Shown here piece by piece: positions 51,659 to 61,300 of a stretch of 64,000 nt of DNA. Each line of letters begins with the position of its first letter. Within the stretch, counting starts at the first letter, position 1. Below the pieces are notes generated by a model. It made no database searches and was not told the DNA's origin. It worked only from the letters and a program-made list of their open reading frames with translations. This DNA is from Kordia sp. SMS9 (lineage in GTDB: Bacteria; Bacteroidota; Bacteroidia; Flavobacteriales; Flavobacteriaceae): assembly GCF_003352465.1 (NCBI RefSeq), contig NZ_CP031153.1:5171501-5235500 (forward strand), in the 5' to 3' direction. The position numbers were made by a program, and so were the translations under genes.

Positions 51659-53068
51659 ATGATGAAGATTGAACAAATATATACAGGTTGTTTAGCGCAA
51701 GGCGCATATTATATAGAGTCTAACGGAGAAGCTGCAATCATTGATCCATTACGCGAAACACAAACATATATAGACAAAGCAAAAACTAATAATGTGAACA
51801 TCAAATATGTTTTTGAAACGCATTTTCATGCAGATTTTGTATCTGGTCATTTAGATTTGGCAAAAGCTACAGGAGCTACGATCGTTTTTGGGCCGAATGC
51901 AACGACTGATTATGAAATATATAATGCAAAAGATAACGAAGTATTTTCCATAGGGAATATTCAAATAAAAGCATTACACACGCCAGGACATACACTAGAA
52001 TCTACTACCTATGTATTAATCGACGAAAACGGAAAGGAACACGCTATTTTTTCGGGAGATACCTTATTTTTAGGTGATGTAGGACGACCAGATTTGGCAA
52101 TTAAGTCTGATGTAACAAAAGAAGATTTGGCAGGCATGCTGTACGATTCACTTCGTACAAAAATTATGACGTTACCTGACGATATCATTGTGTATCCAGC
52201 ACATGGCGCGGGTTCTGCTTGTGGAAAAAACCTCAGCAAAGAAACCGTGGGCGTTTTGGGAGAACAAAAACAAACCAATTACGCGTTACGCGCAGACATG
52301 ACCAAAGAAGAATTTATAGAAGAAGTATTGGATGGAATTGCGCCTCCTCCACAATATTTTGCCAAAAATGCACTATTGAATAAAACTGGCTACGATTTGT
52401 TTGAAACTGTATTGGAAAAAGGAGATGTAGCGTTGACTCCTGACATGTTTGAAGCACTTGCCAATGAAGAAAGTGCATTGGTTTTAGATGTTCGTAATCG
52501 AAAAGATTTTGTCACAGAACACATTCCGAATAGTATTTTTATTGGACTTGATGGCGGATTTGCACCTTGGGTTGGTGCGCTAATTAAAGATTTGCAACAA
52601 CCGATTGTATTGGTTGTGCCAGAAGGAAAATCTGAGGAAGCAATTACACGGTTATCAAGAGTTGGATATGACAATACGCTGGGATATTTAGAAGGCGGAA
52701 TAGAAGCTTGGAAAGCTAGTGGACGCGAAACAACCAGTATTGAGTCCATTTCCGCAGAAGCATTTGAGATACGCTTACAAGAAAATACATTAAATGTACT
52801 AGATGTTCGCAAAGATGGCGAATACAAAGCAAAACATATTGAAAACGTACAGCATTTTGCATTGGATTTTATCAATGAACAGATGAACGAAATTAATCCT
52901 GCAAACGAATATCATATTCATTGTGCAGGTGGCTATCGTTCTGTGATTGCAGCTTCTATTTTAAAAGCACGCGGATTTCATAAGGTAATTGATATTGCAG
53001 GTGGATTTGCGGCGATTAAAAAAACAACTATTCCGTTGACAGAATTTGTATGTCCGTCTACATTATAA
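51659..53068 (+). CDS. MBL-fold/double-rhodanese persulfide dioxygenase-like protein
   Basis: 469 aa in three domains. Residues 1-250 are a metallo-beta-lactamase fold of the persulfide dioxygenase type: THFHADFVSGH, HTPGHTLEST, FSGDTLFLGDVGRPDL, VYPAHGAGSACGKNLS. Residues about 265-350 are a rhodanese domain whose active-site position reads VVPEGKSEE, without cysteine, so it is inactive as a sulfurtransferase. Residues about 360-465 are a second rhodanese with Cys422 in HCAGGYRS. The layout equals CstB-type enzymes that oxidise low-molecular-weight persulfides and make thiosulfate. It probably detoxifies sulfide in the cytoplasm. The start could also be the next codon, ATG at 51662. Confidence 0.9.
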   Translation: MMKIEQIYTGCLAQGAYYIESNGEAAIIDPLRETQTYIDKAKTNNVNIKYVFETHFHADFVSGHLDLAKATGATIVFGPNATTDYEIYNAKDNEVFSIGNIQIKALHTPGHTLESTTYVLIDENGKEHAIFSGDTLFLGDVGRPDLAIKSDVTKEDLAGMLYDSLRTKIMTLPDDIIVYPAHGAGSACGKNLSKETVGVLGEQKQTNYALRADMTKEEFIEEVLDGIAPPPQYFAKNALLNKTGYDLFETVLEKGDVALTPDMFEALANEESALVLDVRNRKDFVTEHIPNSIFIGLDGGFAPWVGALIKDLQQPIVLVVPEGKSEEAITRLSRVGYDNTLGYLEGGIEAWKASGRETTSIESISAEAFEIRLQENTLNVLDVRKDGEYKAKHIENVQHFALDFINEQMNEINPANEYHIHCAGGYRSVIAASILKARGFHKVIDIAGGFAAIKKTTIPLTEFVCPSTL

Positions 53069-53087
53069 AAGTATTCATACCAATTGT

Positions 53088-53124
53088 AAAAAGCCTTTTC
53101 ATTTAGTTGGAAAGGCTTTTTTTT
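53088..53124 (+). terminator. Terminator after the MBL/rhodanese gene
   Basis: AAAAAGCCTTT and AAAGGCTTTTT form an 11-bp stem followed by further T. Confidence 0.85.
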
Positions 53125-53219
53125 AGCATCTTTTTAAAACAAAATACTACAAAATGTACGATTGTGTCGGTTTAAAAAAGTAGTACATTCAATACTACAA
53201 ACCTAATACTAAGTACATT

Positions 53220-53438
53220 ATGAAAAAAAGAGAATTAAAAAACTTAAAATTAAGCAAGCAATTTGTTTCTAAACTTACTTCTTTAAAAGGTGGATATATC
53301 CCAGCTGCTACTTGTGAATCGCCTTGTCAAGGAGGAACAGATTGTTGTGAGCCAGGTAGTATGCGAGCTTGTACGTATGATCCAGAGTCTAACAGTTGGA
53401 TTGATAAAATTTGCATGTGTCCAATAACTGTAGATTAG
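53220..53438 (+). CDS. GG-leader, Cys-rich secreted peptide precursor, 72 aa
   Basis: Leader MKKRELKNLKLSKQFVSKLT, then SLKGG (GG at 24-25), then a 47-residue core with seven cysteines (TCESPCQGG, DCCEPG, ACTY, ICMCPITVD). The leader is clearly related to that of the 59-aa peptide at 16073 (K-x-L-K-x-L-K-L-x-K). No modification or export genes adjoin; it stands between the persulfide gene and a convergent metalloprotease gene. A strong terminator follows. Probably exported and disulfide-bonded; activity unknown. Confidence 0.8.
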   Translation: MKKRELKNLKLSKQFVSKLTSLKGGYIPAATCESPCQGGTDCCEPGSMRACTYDPESNSWIDKICMCPITVD

Positions 53439-53486
53439 TCGAATTGGCAAACAATCAGTTATTTAAATCAATTTTATAAATAGCAA

Positions 53487-53510
53487 AAAGGCGCTGGTTA
53501 GGCGCCTTTC
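53487..53510. terminator. Terminator between GG peptide and metalloprotease
   Basis: AAAGGCGC and GCGCCTTT pair around a 7-base loop, flanked by AAAA on the left. It separates two convergent genes. Confidence 0.75.
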
Positions 53511-53585
53511 CTATGTTAAAAATCACTCGTGGTGTTTAATTTTAGTATATTTTTTTCACTTATTACAGTATTGTACTAGCTATTT

Positions 53586-54437
53586 TTAGTACAAGAAGTT
53601 TAATGCGGTGATATCGTTGTTGTTAAATTCTCCATCTTCAGAAGAACTAAAACAAGCTACCATTATAGAAGATGCATCATATCCTGTTGGTGTTCCTGGA
53701 ATATGAATAGCTCCAACTCCTGCGCTTCCTTCGTTTGTGTTTTGTCCACAACTTTGTCTGCTGAACCAATCTGTATGACGGAATCCAACTGAATGTCCAA
53801 TTTCATGTGTAGTTACATGCTCAACAACATTAGTATCATAAATACTACTGTTTAATCCTGAGAAAAGTTGTACAAATTTATATGGGTTACCACCTGAAGG
53901 GAAACCAGCAGATCCACCTGCAGATCCATTTGTTTGATACACTACCATATCTTTATCTTGCCAGTTTGTTCCGAATGTTAATTGAAAGCTGATGTTTAAA
54001 TTCAATCTATTATAGTTGTTTACAGCCCATTGTAATGCAGTTTGCATTTTTGATGATAATCCGTTAGAATTGTTTGCTGTATATCCAATAATGGTGATAA
54101 CTCCAGGACTTACTAAGTTATTTGTGCGGTATTGTTTGCTTGTAATTCCATCTCCAATTTCCATGCTCATTAATTGATCATGTGACATGATGATGTCTCC
54201 TTCAAGCAGGTATGCTTCCTCCATTTTGCCTCCTGGCTTTTCGAACATTGTTTTTTGCATGTCGAATGTATTGAAGTGAAGTGATTGTGCTTTTTCAAAT
54301 GCATCTTGTGGAATTCCTACTGGTGCTAGTGCTTCTTGCTCCTCGTCTACTACGTTAGCGGTGTCTTTACTACATGAGGTAAAAGTGAGCCCCATAGCCA
54401 GTGCCATTAGCAGAGCTAAGTTTTTAAATTTTTTCAT
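53586..54437 (-). CDS. M57-type (HEIGH) metalloprotease lipoprotein
   Basis: 283 aa with lipobox MALAMGLTFTSCSKD. The zinc site HEIGHSVGFRHTDW fits HExxHxxGxxH, in the form HEIGH that names the Bacteroidota M57 peptidases. An N-terminal pro-region (VGIPQDAFEKAQSLHFNT) precedes the catalytic half, which includes GINTN-type Cys (SCGQNTNEG) and a Met-turn candidate (SSIMVACFSS). It is probably a surface or periplasmic protease. Single gene; the clpS terminator lies upstream. Confidence 0.9.
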   Translation of the reverse strand: MKKFKNLALLMALAMGLTFTSCSKDTANVVDEEQEALAPVGIPQDAFEKAQSLHFNTFDMQKTMFEKPGGKMEEAYLLEGDIIMSHDQLMSMEIGDGITSKQYRTNNLVSPGVITIIGYTANNSNGLSSKMQTALQWAVNNYNRLNLNISFQLTFGTNWQDKDMVVYQTNGSAGGSAGFPSGGNPYKFVQLFSGLNSSIYDTNVVEHVTTHEIGHSVGFRHTDWFSRQSCGQNTNEGSAGVGAIHIPGTPTGYDASSIMVACFSSSEDGEFNNNDITALNFLY

Positions 54438-54592
54438 TTTAGAAGTTTTTTCGGTTAATGTTAATAATTGTTTGGAGCGATTTTTAACACGTGATAAAAC
54501 TATAATATTTATTAAAGAATTCCTAATAAAATGTTAAAAACACTAAGAATATTCAAATAATTAACAGATTATGTGTGTTTTGTTAAATATTC

Positions 54593-54628
54593 ATCAAAAA
54601 AAATAGACGCTCGTAAAAGCGTCTATTT
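54593..54628 (-). terminator. Terminator of the tpiA-prmA-clpS operon
   Basis: AAATAGACGCT and AGCGTCTATTT form an 11-bp stem with a 6-base loop. On the minus strand it continues into eight T, just after the clpS stop. Confidence 0.85.
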
Positions 54629-54660
54629 CAGTTTTTTACTATATGTAATACCAAATGTGT

Positions 54661-54936
54661 CTAAATAATTTCAGCGGAAAGTCCAGCTTCAAGCAATTTG
54701 CTACATCTTGGTTTTAAATCTTCATATTCTCCAGTTTTCACGGTACATTTTCCTTTGTAATGTACAATTATAGAACATTGTTCTGCTTGTTCAGCAGTAT
54801 GATCACAAGCATAGATTAGTGTTTCAATGACGTGATCAAATGTATTTACATCGTCGTTATATAATACAATTTCGTTGTTCTTTTGTACATCTTCTAAGGT
54901 TAAATATTCTTCCTTAATTTTTTCTTGTGTACTCAT
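54661..54936 (-). CDS. clpS: Clp protease adaptor ClpS
   Basis: 91 aa from the ATG at 54936; a TTG two codons earlier is less likely. Conserved core EIVLYNDDVNTFDHVIETLI, which holds the N-end-rule binding Asn/Asp, then ACDHTAEQAEQCSIIVHYKG and KCTVKTGEYE. It delivers N-degron substrates to ClpAP. It follows prmA by 13 bases in the operon. Confidence 0.95.
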   Translation of the reverse strand: MSTQEKIKEEYLTLEDVQKNNEIVLYNDDVNTFDHVIETLIYACDHTAEQAEQCSIIVHYKGKCTVKTGEYEDLKPRCSKLLEAGLSAEII

Positions 54937-54949
54937 ATTCAATATTTTA

Positions 54950-55786
54950 CTACAAATTTACAAATTTTAACGAAACCCAATTATTTTTTTCGAGTTTGTC
55001 TGCAAATTTTAACTTGTTTTTTACACATTCCTCTGTAATAATCGGAATATCTTCCGTGTAAAACCCACTTAGAAATAAAATTCCGTTCGCATGTAAACAT
55101 GCCGCATATTGATGAATATCGCTCAATAAAATGTTTCTGTTGATATTTGCAATGATAATATCATAGGTTTTATCTTTTAGCAAAGACACATCGCCTTCAT
55201 ACACAGAAATATGTTGACAGTTATTGCGTTCTACATTTTCTAGTGAGTTTAGATAACACCAGTTATCAATATCAATTGCGTCTATTGGTTTTGCGCCTTT
55301 CATTTCAGCCAAAATTGCCAAAACTCCGGTTCCGCATCCCATATCTAACACTTTTTTATCGGTAACATCGGTATTGAGAATGTGCTGCAACATCATGTGT
55401 GTGGTTTCGTGATGACCTGTTCCAAAGCTCATTTTTGGTTCAATGATGATATCGTATTCCACCGCTGGTTTTTCGTGAAAAGGCGCTCTTACTACACATT
55501 TTTCGTCTACTTCAATCGGCTCAAAATTCTTTTCCCATTCTTCATTCCAGTTGACTTGCGCTATTTCTTCTTTTTGATAACTGATCTTAAATTCAGCATT
55601 GTTCAGAATTTGAATGTTTTCTAAAATAGCTTCATGCCAATCGCCTTTTTGAATGTACGCATTGACACCTTCTTCATTTTCTACAAAGCTTTCAAAACCT
55701 GCAAAACCCAACTCTGCAATGAGTATTTCTGTGGCAGGTTGCAATGGTGAAATTTTAAAGGTATATCCTATGTAGGTTGTAGACAT
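54950..55786 (-). CDS. prmA: Ribosomal protein L11 methyltransferase
   Basis: 278 aa. SAM-binding VLDMGCGTGVLAILAEMKGA, substrate-side FGTGHHETTHMML and the catalytic-domain NINRNILLSDI are typical of PrmA. The N-terminal domain is the short Bacteroidota form. It trimethylates ribosomal protein L11. It starts 2 bases after the tpiA stop. Confidence 0.93.
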   Translation of the reverse strand: MSTTYIGYTFKISPLQPATEILIAELGFAGFESFVENEEGVNAYIQKGDWHEAILENIQILNNAEFKISYQKEEIAQVNWNEEWEKNFEPIEVDEKCVVRAPFHEKPAVEYDIIIEPKMSFGTGHHETTHMMLQHILNTDVTDKKVLDMGCGTGVLAILAEMKGAKPIDAIDIDNWCYLNSLENVERNNCQHISVYEGDVSLLKDKTYDIIIANINRNILLSDIHQYAACLHANGILFLSGFYTEDIPIITEECVKNKLKFADKLEKNNWVSLKFVNL

Positions 55787-55788
55787 GA

Positions 55789-56538
55789 TTAGAATGCGTT
55801 TATGATCGCTGTAAAGTCAGCAGCTTTTAAGGCCGCTCCACCAATTAATCCGCCATCTACATCTTCTTTTGCAAAAATTTCAGTCGCATTTGCTGGTTTT
55901 ACACTTCCTCCATATAAAATAGACAATTCAGTTGCGGTATCGCTTCCAAATTTTTCTGAGATTGTTTTACGAATAAACGCATGCATTTCCTGTGCTTGTT
56001 TTGGCGAAGCTGTTTCTCCGGTTCCTATTGCCCACACTGGTTCGTATGCCAAAATGATGTTTTTCCAATCGGCAACAGCTAAGTGAAATAATGCATTTTT
56101 TAATTGACTTTCTACCACGTTGAAATGGTTTTCAGACTTGCGGTCTTCCAATTCTTCTCCAAAACAGAATACAATTTGCAAGTCATTTGCGAGTGCAGCG
56201 TCTACTTTTTTGGCTAATAATTCGTCCGTTTCTCCAAAATACGCTCTGCGCTCGCTATGTCCAAGAATTACGGTATGTACACCCACACTTTTTAGCATAT
56301 TTGCAGATATTTCTCCTGTATAGGCACCTTTTGCTTCTTGATGCATGTTTTGAGCAATCACCTCAATGTTGTGTCCTTTTAACATATTGAATGCTTGAAA
56401 AAGATTCACAAACGTTGGTGCTACCATAACATTTACGTCTGTTTCCGGCACGTGTGCAATTAAATCATTTAATAAAGCTTCCGTTTCCGAAAGGTCATTG
56501 TTCATTTTCCAGTTCCCTGCTACTATTTTACGTCTCAT
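55789..56538 (-). CDS. tpiA: Triosephosphate isomerase
   Basis: 249 aa, full length. Catalytic residues are seen in VAGNWKMNN (Asn and Lys), VILGHSERRAYFGE (His) and AYEPVWAIGTGETAS (Glu and the flexible loop), and the phosphate loop in LYGGSVKPAN and LIGGAAL. It interconverts dihydroxyacetone phosphate and glyceraldehyde 3-phosphate. It follows the thioredoxin-like gene by 29 bases. Confidence 0.97.
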   Translation of the reverse strand: MRRKIVAGNWKMNNDLSETEALLNDLIAHVPETDVNVMVAPTFVNLFQAFNMLKGHNIEVIAQNMHQEAKGAYTGEISANMLKSVGVHTVILGHSERRAYFGETDELLAKKVDAALANDLQIVFCFGEELEDRKSENHFNVVESQLKNALFHLAVADWKNIILAYEPVWAIGTGETASPKQAQEMHAFIRKTISEKFGSDTATELSILYGGSVKPANATEIFAKEDVDGGLIGGAALKAADFTAIINAF

Positions 56539-56567
56539 TATATTGTTTTTTTAGTATCTTTTTATGT

Positions 56568-57056
56568 TTATTGTAATGCTTTTAGCAATACTTTATCATC
56601 TGTTTTGATGGCTTCAAAAAGTTTGATGCTTCCGTTAGGATTGACAATCATGTATCTTGGAATCCAATTGAGTCCGATCGCTTTTCCAAAGCTACCTTTC
56701 ATTCCAGATTTCACATAATAGTGTGTTCCTGTAAGATCATACTTTTTCATGCTCGCTTTCCATTGCGCTTTATTTCGGTCCAAAGATAAAAATAGGTATG
56801 TTAACTGCGGATTATTTTTTTGAATTTCTTTTACGTCAGGAATTCCCACCAAACAATCGCGACACCACGAAGCCCATATATCTACAAAGATAGTTTTTCC
56901 TTGGTGTTTTTTTAGAATGTTTTCAAAAGTATGCGTTTCTCCGTTTACAGAAAGCATCATTTCTTGCAATGCTTCTGGTGGAAATTCTTTTAGGATTTGT
57001 TTTTGACAACTTACTCCCAAAAACGCTATCAAACATACATAAAGAATGTATTTCAT
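56568..57056 (-). CDS. TlpA/ResA-type thioredoxin-like lipoprotein
   Basis: 162 aa from the ATG at 57056, which gives a lipoprotein signal (MKYILYVCLIAFLGVSCQKQ); a start 18 codons upstream would overlap the L,D-transpeptidase gene. The thioredoxin fold has the active site FVDIWASWCRDCLVGIPDV (CRDC) and the cis-Pro segment IGLNWIPRYMIV. It is probably a periplasmic thiol reductase for cytochrome or envelope proteins. It lies one base after the L,D-transpeptidase stop. Confidence 0.88.
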   Translation of the reverse strand: MKYILYVCLIAFLGVSCQKQILKEFPPEALQEMMLSVNGETHTFENILKKHQGKTIFVDIWASWCRDCLVGIPDVKEIQKNNPQLTYLFLSLDRNKAQWKASMKKYDLTGTHYYVKSGMKGSFGKAIGLNWIPRYMIVNPNGSIKLFEAIKTDDKVLLKALQ

Positions 57057-57057
57057 G

Positions 57058-57627
57058 CTATTTTTGAATGATGATTTGTGTTTTTTTGGTAATGTACGGA
57101 TAGAGTTCATTCACATCTTTATTTTTCATGGAAATGCAGCCTAGTGTCCAGTTTTGCTTTTCATCAATGACATGATCCATTCCGTTTGGAACACCGTGAA
57201 TTCCGACTTCGCCACCAATGGTTTCGCTTTCTTTGATGATACCAGCGGCTTTTCGAGCGTTGAATTTTTTCCATGAATTTGCATTCGGATAATCTATCCA
57301 AATAAATTTTGACCAACTTTTATGCGGATATTTATCACGCATCCCAAATGTACCTTCTGGCGTTCGCTTGTCGCCTTCTTTTTCTTTGTCATCAACAGGA
57401 TTTCCTCCAAAAACAACCGCGTATTGTTTGACTAGTGTATCTGCTGTAAATACCGAAAGTGTGTAGTCGCTTTTGTCTATGAGAATACGAACAGAAGTTC
57501 CTTTAGGCAATAATTGATTCAGTGAAGTTTGCGTCGAGTTCGTATTTTGATCCGTTGTTTTGTTTTTACACGCTGACAACCAAAATGATAACACAAAACA
57601 GATACAGTACATGCGAGAAACTTTCAT
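57058..57627 (-). CDS. L,D-transpeptidase (YkuD) lipoprotein
   Basis: 189 aa with lipobox CFVLSFWLSACKNK. The YkuD catalytic part reads VGIHGVPNGMDH then WTLGCISMKNKDVNELY, i.e. the HGxxx...GCIxM motif with the catalytic cysteine. Earlier segments IDKSDYTLSVF and RTPEGTFGMRD fit the domain. It may cross-link peptidoglycan or anchor proteins to it. It is 4 bases from the 235-aa lipoprotein gene and co-transcribed with the thioredoxin-like gene. Confidence 0.9.
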   Translation of the reverse strand: MKVSRMYCICFVLSFWLSACKNKTTDQNTNSTQTSLNQLLPKGTSVRILIDKSDYTLSVFTADTLVKQYAVVFGGNPVDDKEKEGDKRTPEGTFGMRDKYPHKSWSKFIWIDYPNANSWKKFNARKAAGIIKESETIGGEVGIHGVPNGMDHVIDEKQNWTLGCISMKNKDVNELYPYITKKTQIIIQK

Positions 57628-57631
57628 ACTA

Positions 57632-58339
57632 CTATTCTATTATAAATTGTCTTATTTCTGAATTTGATATATTTCCAACAAGATCTCTCGATTCTATTTT
57701 CCAGTAATATACGCCTGGCGTTAAGGTTTCTGTGTGAGTTTCAGCAGTAATCATCGCAGCAACTTCTTGTACTGGTGGATTTACCGTATCTACGTAGACT
57801 GTATATTCTAGCAATGCCGTTTCGCCTTCATCAGGATCATTTCCTTGCCAAGTGAATACGACATCTGCCGTGGTTACTGTTGCGCCATTGTTAGGACTTA
57901 GTAAGGTTGCAGGGAAAGGCAAATAGTTTGCGATGGCGTTGAACGGCGTTTGAAATTGCCATATTGCTCCCGTTACGGAATCGCCTTCGCTGTCAGTAGC
58001 CGCTACAGTCCAAGCATACGAAGTTCCTTTTTCTAAGGTGACACTGGTATTAGTTTCCATAGGATTTTCTGTGGTAACTACCAAGTTGGTGGCTAAGTTT
58101 CTGAGTGTAAACGTATAATTGAGTACATCGTCTTCCACATCTTGAAAAGGATTCCATTGAAAATCAACTACAATTTCGGAATCTGAAATTTCTTCTCCTG
58201 TACACACTGCATTATTTGTTGGAGCAATGTAACTGCTCGCTGTAGGAATGTTGTTTTCTGGATCAACTGGAGCAGGATCATCGCCTGAACCACAACTTAT
58301 AAGTAGTATGATGGTGAAAAGTGTTCCTATTTTTTTCAT
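57632..58339 (-). CDS. Fibronectin-III-type lipoprotein, 235 aa
   Basis: Lipobox TIILLISCGSGDDPAP. Two Fn3/Ig-like repeats: the first ends YAWTVAATDSEGDSVTGAIW, the second YYWKIESRDLVGNISNSEIR, each preceded by PxNxAxxxxxxxxFxW-type strands (FQWNPFQDVEDD, FTWQGNDPDEGE). Such proteins anchor in the outer membrane and bind ligands or partner proteins. It lies 10 bases downstream of the 1256-aa adhesin gene, so they are likely partners. Confidence 0.85.
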   Translation of the reverse strand: MKKIGTLFTIILLISCGSGDDPAPVDPENNIPTASSYIAPTNNAVCTGEEISDSEIVVDFQWNPFQDVEDDVLNYTFTLRNLATNLVVTTENPMETNTSVTLEKGTSYAWTVAATDSEGDSVTGAIWQFQTPFNAIANYLPFPATLLSPNNGATVTTADVVFTWQGNDPDEGETALLEYTVYVDTVNPPVQEVAAMITAETHTETLTPGVYYWKIESRDLVGNISNSEIRQFIIE

Positions 58340-58349
58340 TTTCTATTTT

Positions 58350-61300
58350 TTATTTTTTGATTAATTTTTGTGTGAATGTAGTTGCTGCTGTAGCTAATTG
58401 CACAAAATACACGCCTGTTTTTAGTTTTTGTATGTCTATTTTTTGATGATTTACAGGAGTTTTGATGGTTTCTTGAAAAAGTAATCGTCCAGAAACATCA
58501 TGAATTGTCACGATAGCATTTTTGGTGTTTTCTGCATTGAGCAAACTCAAATAGATATAATCGTTACTAGGATTTGGCAACATAACAAAGTCTGCATTTG
58601 AAACTGTTTTTACAACTTCCATAAATTTTCCTTGGCATGCTTTTTCTGTTTGCACTTCAATCATGTTTACTGGTTTGGTTAGTTGCTTCGTGAAAGTTAC
58701 TGTGGTGTTTTCGCTTGGCGCGATAACCGTGTGTTTTTCGCCATTGATGAAAATACTGTAATTCGTTGCTCCAAGTAAGTCAATGGTATATTCGTTGCTT
58801 CTTGATAAGGCGGAATTCGCAGCCAATTCCGCAGGATCGCCAATTTCTACTGTGAAACATTGCGTATAGTTTTCTACTGAAATGCTAAAACACAATTCAT
58901 AAGTTCCTGCGTCTAGATTTTCGATGAGTAAATTTTCAACAAATGAACTTACTGGTAAATTTATTTGTGTTCCATCACGCGTTAAGTCAACTTCATAGGT
59001 GTAATTTGCTATGGTTTTGATGTCAATTTTTGCATTGTCCAAACTGGCGCAGGTTTCACTGATGGTTTGTATGATATAGTTATCTACAGGCAATGCAAAC
59101 GGACAGCCATCTGCCGAACTTCCACTGTAAAATTGACAATCATCGTCCACATCTAAAATGCCATCGTTGTCATCGTCATCATCACAGAGATCGCCAATGC
59201 CGTCTTCGTCAAAGTCTTCCTGCGCAGGATTGTAGAAATCTGCACAGTTATCATCTAGGTTTGGAATTTCGTCGCCATCGCTATCATCGTCACACACATC
59301 GCCGATTCCGTCACCATCTTGATCCGCTTGATCAGTATTTGGTGTATTAGGACAGTTATCCAAATAGTTATAAATGGTATCGCTATCGGTATCTTCTACA
59401 ATGCGTGTTTCGGTTTTGTTGGTAATAATTGGCGCGTTGAAATCAAAATAAATGGCGGCTCTGTTGTCAATAATGTCTCCGATTTGTACTGTGCTTTTTG
59501 GTTTTACTCTAAACGCTACAAATCCGTGACTGTTAGGTTCATCCGTAGTACTATCTGGCAGATTGATATTGTCAAAGAAAAATTCTAATTCACGATCTGC
59601 GCCTGTTGTCAACGCAATATAATACTCATGACTTGCAGCTACAGGTTCAAACGTATCCCAATCAATCAGCTCGCTCATTAAATCTTTGATACGGATATTC
59701 ACTGCTGGTGAGGTTCCTTCATTTTGAAAACGAATGACGTAATGTAGATATTCGTCTATATCATCAATCAGTAGATGTTCGCCTTCAAGTACTGTTTTAT
59801 CGTTTGGATCGTATGAAGAAAGTACTGTCTGATTGAGACTGTTTTGATTGTTATTCGGAGTAATATCATTCGTCAACGGTACTAGCGCAGAGAAAAAGAG
59901 CACATCATTGATATTGGTTGTTGGTGGTGGTAAAATATCAAAATTGACCGTAATACTTCTCGTTTCCCCTGGAATTAGATTTGTATAATCCCACCGAAGT
60001 AAACCTGTTGTTTGTGTAGTTGGCGGAATTGATGCAGCAGTAAAATCGAGTTTTACATCATCAAAATTAAAGTCAATTGTTCCATTGACCAATGTCGTTC
60101 CATTGTTTTCAAGTACAATAGTGTAGGCTGCTTCAAAACCTGCTATGGGAGCAATTTCAGGAATAATCACTACTGATATGTCTTCAAATGTTTCACTAAA
60201 CGAAGTACAAAAATCGACTACATTCGTATTGTCAGTTCCTGTAATTGTGATGGTTGATACTGCTGGAATCGTATTGAGTAAACTTTCTGAGGCAAGGTAT
60301 ACATCAAAAGTACCTTCGGGCACGACTAATGAATAGTTGCCATTTTCATCTGTAAATGTGGTGTAGTAATTGATTCCGTCATACGCAACAACTTCCATGT
60401 TTTCAAAAGGAAAATCATTGTTTACATTGCAACCATCCGCATCAAAATCAAGTAAAACAGTTCCTGTAATTATGTTTGCGGTACAAGTTGCGGATGTGGT
60501 TTGACAAGGCAGACTCACATTGACCAGCGCATAGTTTGTATTGTTTGCTATGAAATTACAAATAGCAGCGCAATCATCTAAACCTGGACTACTTTGAATT
60601 CTTAATTCTCCTCCTACATTTTGTAGTGATTCCAATCCATCTAAGGAAGGAATGATTGCATTGTAAATAATTTTAAGGTCTCCAGCAACCGTATGCAAAG
60701 AAGAAAATGCATCTTCCATAGAGGTCAATCCGAATTCAATATCTCTTACGGTACAATTTCCATTGATGGTGTGCAATACCTGAAATGAAGTCGTATATGG
60801 CGCAAATTCGTCAAATTCAATATTTCCACCGATGGTTTCCAACGAGTTCATTTCAAAAGAATACGAAGCCTCTGTTTTTGGTAAATAATTTATTTTTATT
60901 GAGCCATTCATTTGGGTTAAGGAATTGATTGATACTTGACCAATTTGCGCTCCTTTATTGTAATCAATAAGTTCGTTTGGGTCAGTTGGTAAGCTTGTTG
61001 GATATTGAAAACCACTTTCTAAGATAATATCGCCTCCAATAAATGTTAAACTATTAAAGTTTATTTCTTCAATGTCAATTTCTGTAAAATTTGTTCCTGA
61101 AACGAGCAAACTTCCTCCTAGTGTTTCTAAGTTTGGATACTCTAAAGATACTTTGGTATCTATATCACCAAAAGGATATACATTTCCATATCCGTCAATT
61201 TCTATATTTCCTCCTATCGTTTTAATATTAGGTAAAGGAGGAAATTGTTGGGCTCCTTTCAAATATAAGTTTCCACCAAGGGTTTCCAATCCACTAAGTC

